Positions 56,508 to 64,000 of a stretch of DNA of 64,000 nucleotides are shown in pieces. The stretch is from Ovis canadensis (lineage: Eukaryota; Chordata; Mammalia; Artiodactyla; Bovidae): the NCBI RefSeq assembly GCF_042477335.2, contig NC_091247.1:40351501-40415500 (forward strand). Reading direction: 5' to 3'. The position numbers and the translations under genes were made by a program. The notes under the pieces were generated by a model that made no database searches, was not told the origin of the DNA, and saw nothing but the letters and a program-made list of their open reading frames with translations. The stretch's first letter is position 1. The number at the start of each line of letters is the position of its first letter.

Positions 56508-57073
56508 TTTATCATAGAAATATATGCATGTCTCTTAAAAGCAAGCAGTATAAAAGTAGAAAACATGAGTCATCTGTACCTCCCTGCCCAAGTCCTGTTC
56601 AGGTTCCCCAGAGGTAATCGCTTTCAAACTGGAGCTTCAGTATTTATGGAAAGAGGATCCCACAGAGAAATGCCCCGATTTCCCCATGGAGCTCCAGTGG
56701 GCACGGTGCTGGAGGCACTAGCACCATCATGCGCCACTGGGAAGGCTCAAAGTCTGAACACATAGCAGTTGGACCAGGGGCCTCCCCAAGGCCACCGCAC
56801 CCATCCATCACAGCCAGGCAGCTCCTCCTTGCCATGGTTCTCACACCACCCTCTCTTCCACTCCCTCTCTGCAGAAGTCCAGAGGTTTAATCTCTGACAA
56901 AAAGGAATCCAAAGGATTTTGGACTCTGGGATTCTGGATGCAGCAGAGGGGAGAGGTGAAGCTTGGGCTGATGACTAAAGGGTTCTGGGAATGTCTATAC
57001 ACTAAACTGTGCCACCCCAGGCCTTCCCTCTGACTTGCTATCAGAATTATCAAAGCTAGAGGTGGCCTAGCAA
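56508..57073. other. No feature recognised
   Basis: About 560 bp. A 99-codon plus frame begins in the SINE A-tail, so it is not a gene. Confidence 0.4.
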
Positions 57074-57318
57074 AGGGGACAATCAACAGAATGAAGAGAT
57101 AACCTATGGAATGGGAGAAAATATTTGCAAACCATTTATCTGATAAGGGGTTAATTCCAAAATATGTAAGGAACCACTCAATAGCAAAACACTATACCAC
57201 TCAAAACAAATACCACTCAAAAACAAACAAAAGCCCAAATAATCTGATTAAAAAATGGACAGAGGACTTGAATAGACATTTTCCAAAGAAGGTCAAGTGG
57301 TACATAGAAAGATGCTTT

Positions 57319-57604
57319 GTTGTTGTTGTTCACTAAGTCATGTCTCACTCTTTGTGACCTCATGGACTATAGTACCCCAAGCTCCTCTGTCCTCCCCTGT
57401 CTCTCAGAGTTTGTTTAAATTAATGTCCATTGAGTCAGTGATGCTATATAATCAACTCACCCTCTCCCACCCCTTCTCCTTTTGCCTTCAATCTTTCCCA
57501 GCATCAGGGGCTTTTCTAGTCAGCTCTTTGCCTCAGGTGGCCAAAGTACTGGAGCTTCAGCAACAGTCCTTCCAATGAATATTCAGGGTTGATTTCCTTT
57601 AGGA
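57319..57604 (-). mobile_element. BovB 3' end (minus) inside L1
   Basis: Starts tttgttgttgttgttcacta (BovB tail) and ends gatttcctttaggat. No duplication is readable, and a few bases of L1 seem missing at the site. Confidence 0.88.
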
Positions 57605-58436
57605 TCACTAATCATCAGAGAAATGCAGACCAAACCGCAATGAGCTATCGCCTCACATCTGTTAGGATGGTTATTATAAAAAAGAGACAACAAGGGTTGT
57701 ATCCTGGTGGTGGGAACGTGAATTGGTTTATCCACTATGGAAAATGGTATTTAATTTTAAATAGAACTACCATACAATCCAGCAATTCTACTTCTGGGTA
57801 TTAGTCCAGAGGAAATGAAATCACTGTCTCAAAGAGACATCTATACCTCCATGTTCATTGCACTATTATTTACAATAGCCAAGATATGGAAACCCAAGTG
57901 TCCATCAATAGATGAATGGACAAAGAAAATGTGGTGTACACACACACGTGAGTACATATATATATGTATATATTTATGTCATGTCTGACATATTACTCAG
58001 ACATGAAAAAGAATGAAATGCTGCCATTTGTGACAATATGAATGGATCTTGAGGGCGTTCTTCTAAGTGAAATCTGTCAGAGAAAGAAGGATGAATACTG
58101 TATGATCTCTTATCCATGGAATATAAAAAAGTTGAACTCATAGAAACAGAAAGTCTAATGGAAGTAGGGGAAATGGAGAGGTATTGGTTAAAGGGTGCAA
58201 ACTTCCATTTACAAGAAGAATAAGTTCTGAGGATGTAATGCACAGCATGGCAACTATAGGTAACAACACTCTATTGTATATATGCTTGAAGGTTGCTGGT
58301 AGAATACATCTCAAATATTCTCAACGCACATACACATGTGCACACACATATAGGAAATTATGTGATGTGATAGATGTGTTAACTAACCTTATTATGGTAA
58401 TCATTTTGTAGTATACCTGTAGCAAATCATGACACT

Positions 58437-58707
58437 GCTGCTGCTGCTAAGTCGCGTCAGTCGTGATCGACTCTGTGCAACCCCATAGATGGCGGCCCAC
58501 CAGGCTCCCGACCCTGGGATTCTCCAGGCAAGTATACTGGAATGGGTTGCCATTTCCTTCTCCAATGCATGAAAGTGAAAAGTGAAAGTGAAGTCGCTCA
58601 GTCCTGTCCAACTCTTCGCAACCCCATGGACAGTAGCCTACCAGGCTCCTCCGTCCATGGGATTTCCCAGGCAAGAGTACTGGAGTGGGTTGCCATTGCC
58701 TTCTCCG
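58437..58707 (-). mobile_element. Bov-A2 SINE (minus) with 13-bp duplication
   Basis: Full dimer with gctgctgct tail at left. The duplication aaatcatgacact lies at 58424-58436 and 58708-58720, inside the L1 3' end. Confidence 0.95.
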
Positions 58708-58735
58708 AAATCATGACACTATATACTTTTTAACA

Positions 58736-58975
58736 ATTTATTTTTATTTATATACTTATTTTGGCTGTGTTGGGTGTTTGCTGTGGGCCTTTCCCTAGTT
58801 GTGGTGAGCAGGGGCTACTCTTTAGTTGTGGTTCAAGGTCTTCTCATTGTGGTGAGCTCTCTTGTTGCAGGGTATGGATTCTAGGGCACGCAGGCTTCAG
58901 TAGTTGTGGCATACAGGCTTAGTTGCTCCGTGGCATATAGTATCTTCTCAGACTAGGGGCCAAACCATGTCCCCT
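58736..58975 (-). mobile_element. CHR-1-type SINE (minus), head degraded
   Basis: T-rich start then ttggctgtgttgggtgtttg, ttctcattgtggtgagctct and cttcagtagttgtggcatac. The tRNA-like head at the right is poorly preserved (gactaggggccaaaccatg). Confidence 0.82.
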
Positions 58976-60679
58976 GATTATACTCCAGTGACCATCAGCT
59001 GTCAGCAAGCTCCGTCCTCCTACACAGCACTTCCCATAGGCTTTCAAGTGCCTCTCACTTAAATAGCCAAGGATCATGAGTTCTTTGAGTGAGCTTTTCA
59101 ACTTGAAGGATAGATGCTGTAGTAGATTGATTTCATTAATTGTCCCAATTAATGCCCTCTCTGTCTTCATGTCTTTTTCCCTGGGATTCCTGCTATTAGC
59201 CTGCTAGAGAAATGTGAGAGGCACATGAGTCAAGACCACCAAATCCAGGCCATCCTAGCCCAGCCAGATCACAGTAGTCCTGCTAGAGGAACACCGGTGC
59301 GTGAATGTGCCCAGCCAAGATCAGCCAAGTCTGATTCAGGTGACTCATAGACCAAGAAATGCCCTTTCTGAGGAAAGCAAAATGCTATGACACCAAAGCT
59401 CTAATTTGTTAGTGTGGATGAACACACCCCCTGCCTTCTCCTTCTGCACCATCCAGCACCATCCCTCTACTGCTTGAGGTCTAAGAACACTCCCTCATGC
59501 CCCTCTGTAGGTGTGATGCTCTGGTCCCATCCAAAGGAGAAGAAGAGGCCATGGACAGAAGTTAGGAAAAGCAGATGCCAGACAGGGCTTGCTGGACAGT
59601 TTTATCCTCTGGCTGTTTGATGATGATTTCATCTGGCCTATGGCTCCTTGGTATTTCTGTCCTTGGTTGGTGAGAATGTCAAGTGAAATTAGATCTTGAA
59701 TTCAAGTCTTAGCCTAGGGAAACTCTTGGGTTTGTCTGTAAGCTGGAGGCAGAGGAAATTGTGAAGTGGGTAAAAAATCATCTACCACACTAGCCCCAGG
59801 CTATTGCTTTCCATGGCCCGTATTCTGTCCTTCTCTCTTACCTCTTTTCTATCCATTTTCCCTTCCTTCCATCCCTACATTCAAAGTACATACAACTCTC
59901 ATTTTCCACCAGTCTCATTTTAAGAAAGAATCTACTGAAACTCATGAAACATTTAAATGTTACATTTCTCAGTTTGTCTTACAATTCAATCTTGTTTTTA
60001 ATTGGGACATGAGTCTTTTCACTGTTTAGAAAAAAATATTCCTCTAGAAGTTGGAACGCCTTTTGGGGAGGATGGGTTTTTTCATTGAAATGCTAATCTA
60101 TGGCCAGATTGCTGTGGTTGAAGCCCTGTGGTGGCACTTTTCTTTTGCCAGAAACATTCTAAAAATGGTCATGAGCTCACTTGGGACTGGAGAGAAAGTA
60201 AATAAGAAAATTTCCTTGCAAAAGTACAATGTGTTTTGTAATCTGGACTCTTTCTCTGCTGATATTCGAACAGCACTCAGAGCCACGCACCATTACCTGA
60301 GTAACCATCCTTGAGTTGGCATTTTAGGATCAAAAAGGATTCAGAGGACTAATTTCATTCTTTCCTGGGCCTTTGCCAGCTTTCTGAGAGATGTCTTCCT
60401 CTTTTTGATACTAAAGTAGAACTTATAGTCTCCTGGGATGATGAACTCTAATAAATCAGTAGCCACTGCTCTGGGCTTTACAGATGAAGCAAAGGGACAG
60501 TTGAGGTAATTGTCTGAATAATTTGGGCAAAACAACCAGCTATCCTCAATGGACAGCAAAAGTTGGAGTTACTGAAATAGAACAATACACCAAAACTACT
60601 CAGTCCCATTCTTTCTTTTAGGGGATATTCAAATGTCCCTGTTCGCTGCCCTGGGAATGGGGCACAGAGGAACTCCATG
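58976..60679. other. No gene or repeat recognised
   Basis: About 1.7 kb of apparently single-copy sequence with frames up to 87 codons and no domain. Confidence 0.45.
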
Positions 60680-60905
60680 AATGTAATAACAATAGCTGAT
60701 ATTTATTGGGCTGGTGTGTGTTCTAGGCACTGTATTAAGCATTTAAAATAGATCTCATTTAGATGTTGTCATAATTAGCCTATTACCACCCCCACTCAGC
60801 AGCTGTTGGACAGGAGGCCAACAGAGCTTAAAGGGACTTGGGTGAGGCTCGCAGCTGGTAAGTCGCAGAGCTGAATCAGCCAGTCTGACTCCAAATCCTT
60901 GCCAA
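60680..60905 (-). mobile_element. MIR SINE (minus)
   Basis: Classic reverse MIR: gctgatatttattgggctgg, ttctaggcactgtattaagc, then gctcgcagctggtaagtcgc and agagctgaatcagccagtct. Confidence 0.85.
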
Positions 60906-62479
60906 CTGGAAGCCTCTTGGTGGGATGATGCTCTGAGGATACTTATGCAGACAAATTGTGATTGGTACAAGGGAGCTTTGTTTCTTAGTGGAAGAGATGA
61001 ACTGTACAAAAATCACTATCTAGCTGCATAATATAAGGCAAGAAATGCCCCCTTCTTGGCCCAGATTCCTCAAGGGTAAATGAAAGGGTGGACGGGATAA
61101 TTTGTAAGTCCGTCTCAGGTCTCACTTATGTTTTTTAGAGTGGTCTGTGTCTGTGATCCTGAGCTCTGATTGGAGCTCGGCCTAGCACTATTTGAGTCCA
61201 GCTGTTCTGGCAAGGAGGGATGAATGAGTGGTCAGTGTAGGCTGAGTCTTCCTGTGGTAACAAAGAGCCTTCAAGTCTTGGTGCCCTCAACAACCCAGCA
61301 TTCGCTATATCTCATGTACATCTGTGTCCACTTCAGGTGTCTGGGGACACAGTGGTCCTCCAGAGTCAAGACTGATGAAGTAATTACCATCTCTAACATT
61401 GTGGGTCACTCTGTCTGTGGAAAAGAAAATTCTGGAAGGTATTACACTAGAAATTAAATGCTGTGGCCCAGAAAATGACATAGGCTATAGTCTCTCCCAA
61501 CTCATTAATCAGAACTAGTCCCTTGGGCCTGTTGAACCATGGGACTAGTGGTGGGAATAAAAGGTATAATCTTACCATCTACCCAAAGTGCAAACAACTG
61601 GGAATATTTGGAGAATATTTGGAATATTTGGAAAACAGTATTTTAATGACCACCTATAATTCAAATGCCATAGTGTCTTTTAGAATCCTTTGTGACTGGG
61701 GAGGAGAGCAAAGTCAGGCAGACAGGGCTGCTAGTATTGCATTGTAGTCAGGAGGACAGGTTGGACAAGAGAACACTTCCTTTTCAATGAGATAATGGAG
61801 ACTGGGTTGGGGGTGGACATGGGGGTAAAGAGAGGTCACTCAAAGCCAGATTTTCTCTAGGGTCACCTTGATCACATTCCTTCCTTTACTGTTTCTTGTA
61901 ACCCACTAATTAAGATAACTAAAAATGTTACCATGAGCTAAAGTCAACATCAATTAAAAATCCCATATATGTTTCACATGAAAACACATGGCCTTCAAAC
62001 ATGTGTGATTTTCATCAGACCTCCTCATCTGTTTGTCATTTAAGGTTCAGGCCATGTTCAATATTTCTATCAAATGCTGCCTGCTGTAGATGAAAGCCTG
62101 GCAAATAACTGTGCAAAAGAAACTTTCTGAAGTTATAAATAATCAAATGCCCGTGGGGGGTTGACCTCATATACAATAATACACAGAGTAATGATCAGAG
62201 CTCAGAGGGAAATGGAGCTCAACGATGGCCTTCTTGGTAAGGAGATGGGTGCAGTGTTGCTTACGATAACATGAGTGTCATTTTCCTGACCCCCTCATCC
62301 TTTGGCAGGAGTAGGACAGAATGGAAGAGAGAGGGAAAGTAGCTGAAATGGTAGGGACAGTGAAGTATCAAGGAGTGTTTAGCATTTGGCTCTCTGGTGA
62401 AAAAAGCCCAGATTTGCAGTATGTGCCAATTTCAATGGTGTAAATACCCTCACTATGTCTAAATTTCAAGGTACCAAGA
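60906..62479. other. No gene or repeat recognised
   Basis: About 1.6 kb, apparently single-copy. A local repetition of tatttggagaatatttggaa lies at 61604-61631. No coding signal recognised. Confidence 0.45.
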
Positions 62480-64000
62480 TGATGGAAAACAATAGAATGG
62501 GAAAAACTAGAGATGTCTTCAAGAAAATTAGAGATATCAAGGGAACATTTCATGCAAAGATGGGCACAATTAAGGACAGAAATGGTATGGACCTAACAGA
62601 AGCAGAAGATATTAAGAAAGAGGTGGCAAGAATACACAGAAGAACTGTACAAAAAAGATCTTCCTGACCCAGATAATAATGATGGTGTAATCACTTACCT
62701 AGAGCCAGACATCCTGGAGTGTGAAGTCAAGTGGGCCTCAGGAAGCATCACTACCAGCAAAGCTAGTGGAGGTGATGGAATTCCAATTGAGCTGTTTCAA
62801 ATCCTAAAAGATGATGCCGTGAAAGTGCTGCACTCAATATGCCAGCAATTTTTGAAAACTCAGCAGTGGCCATAGGACTGGAAAAGCTCAGTTTTCATTC
62901 CAATCCCAAAGAAAGGCAATGCCAAAGAATGCTCAAACTACCGCCCAATTGTACTCATACTCATCACGAGTCATGTATTGTTGAAGCCTTGCTAGCAAAG
63001 TAATGCTCAAAATTTTCCAAGCTAGGCTTCAAAAATACGTGACTCCTGAACTTCCAGATGTTCAAGCTGGTTTTAGAAAAGGCAGAGGAACCAGATATCA
63101 AATTGCCAACATCTGCTGGATCATGGAAAAAGCAAGAGAGTTCCAGAAAAACATCTATTTCTGCTTTATTGATTATGCCAAAGCCTTTGACTGTGTAGAT
63201 CACAGTAAACTGTGGAAAAATTCTGAAAGTGATGGGAATACCAGACCACCTGACCTGCCTCTTGAGAAATCTGTATGCAGATCAGGAAGCAACAGTTAGA
63301 ACTGGACATGGAACAACAGACTGGTTCCAAATAGGAAAAGAAGTATGTCAAGGCTGTTTATTGTCACCCTGCTTATTTAACTTATATGCAGAGTACATCA
63401 TGAGAAATGCTGGGCTGGATGAAGCACAAACTGGAGTCAAGATTGTCAGGAGAAATATCAATAACCTCAGATAAGCGGATGACACCACCCTTATGGCAGA
63501 AAGTGAAGAAGAAATAACGAGCCTCTTGATGAAAGTAAAAGAGGAGAGTCAAAAAGTTGGCTTAAAGCTCCACATTCAGAAAACAAAGATCATGGCATCT
63601 GGTCCCATCACTTCGTGGGAAATAGATGGGGAAACAGTGGAAACAGTGGCTGACTTTATTTTGGGGGGCTCCAAAATCACTGCAGATGGTGACCACAGCC
63701 ATGAAATGAAAAGACACTTACTCCTTGGAAGGAAAGTTATGACCAACCTAGAAAGCATATTAAAAAGCAGAGACATTACTTTGCCAACAAATGTTGTCTA
63801 GTCAAGGATATGGTTTTTCCAGTAGTCACGTATGGATGTGAGAGTTGGACTATAAAGAAAGCTGAGCACCAAAGAATTGATGCTTTTGAACTGTGGTGCT
63901 GGAGAAGACACTTGAGAGTCCCTTGGACTGCAAGGAGATCCAACCAGTCTATTCTAAAGGAGATCAGTCCTGAGTGTTCATTGGAAGGACTAATGTTGAA
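62480..64000 (+). mobile_element. BovB (RTE) LINE RT region (plus), runs off the right edge
   Basis: Sense BovB from the linker before RT onward: gaaaacaatagaatggg at the start, FIDYAKAFDCVDHSKLW at about 63160-63210, GCLLSPCLFNLYAEYIM near 63352-63402, then SILKSRDITLPTN. The RT is dead. An extra A in the run near 63217 shifts frame, and the tyrosine of the catalytic YADD box is a stop (TAA, 63472-63474, followed by Ala-Asp-Asp). About 20 bp of unrelated sequence sits near 62966-62990. 5'-truncated. Its 3' end lies outside the window. Confidence 0.95.

Larger units (their letters stand above)
57074..58735 (+). mobile_element. L1 ORF2 C-terminus to 3' end (plus), twice interrupted
   Basis: Sense L1: aaccatttatctgataaggg, gattaaaaaatggacagagg, then after BovB ggtattagtccagaggaaat, agatatggaaacccaagtg, tactgtatgatctcttatcc. 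The 3' end shows ttgtagtatacctgtagc and then cactatatacttttt after the Bov-A2. Interrupted at 57319-57604 and 58437-58707. Contains a local TA/CA expansion near 57940-57975. Confidence 0.92.

Noticed and set aside
63003-63299. 98-codon frame with clear reverse-transcriptase motifs
   Set aside because: Part of the right-hand BovB LINE, broken by a frameshift and a stop in the catalytic box. Not a host gene.
1-64000. A novel multi-gene system
   Set aside because: I looked on both strands and found only retrotransposons, ancient repeats and unannotated single-copy sequence. There is no gene cluster to support such a claim.

Overview
This is non-coding nuclear DNA of a ruminant, most likely cattle or a close bovid. 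The diagnosis rests on the repeats. BovB (RTE-type) LINEs, Bov-A2 and Bov-tA SINEs built from the BovB 3' end, and tRNA-Glu-derived CHR SINEs are all present, alongside older mammalian repeats (MIR, L1, MaLR/ERVL LTRs, hAT relics). I see no convincing protein-coding exon, no intact gene, no functional tRNA or rRNA gene, no CRISPR array and no prokaryotic feature. Every open frame over about 80 codons lies inside a transposon or has no recognisable protein character. The window is best read as intergenic or deep-intronic sequence.

Layout. 65-2888 is a BovB LINE whose 5' part is inverted relative to its 3' part. 2889-4310 is an old antisense L1 carrying a clean Bov-A2 insertion, with a second, opposite Bov-A2 just beyond. 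4.3-12 kb holds scattered L1 pieces, CHR and Bov-tA SINEs and an old LTR. 12.69-13.93 kb is a decayed ERVL-type provirus remnant (pol piece plus LTR). 14-19 kb has MIRs, an unnamed ancient repeat and an MLT1-type LTR split by a BovB 3' end. 19.3-22 kb is an old L1-like element split by a MaLR LTR, itself split by a Bov-tA. 22.7-24.7 kb has L1 3' ends, including one insertion with a doubled 3' end, and a Bov-tA. 24.7-27.2 kb is repeat-poor with a 22-C homopolymer. 27.2-30.4 kb has CHR-1, L1, a Bov-tA with a 46-bp tandem triplication, and an old LTR. 30.4-33.9 kb and 44.6-47.3 kb are the other large repeat-poor blocks. 33.9-37.4 kb is SINE-dense. 39-44.4 kb has L1, a (TG)23 microsatellite, two LTR-like blocks, a Bov-tA and a further L1. 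47-52 kb has DNA-transposon relics, an LTR, a polypyrimidine tract and a clean Bov-A2. 53.8-58.98 kb is nested MLT1, CHR, L1, BovB and Bov-A2 material. 59-62.5 kb is mostly single-copy in appearance. From 62480 a second BovB runs off the right edge.

There are no genes working together here. What the window records is a history of retrotransposition. Old L1, MIR and LTR elements form the base layer, and ruminant BovB, Bov-A2 and Bov-tA inserted into them later. Target-site duplications of about 6-14 bp can be read directly around about a dozen insertions. All family names come from recall of consensus sequences, not from a database search, so subfamily labels are tentative and edges are approximate unless a duplication is given.
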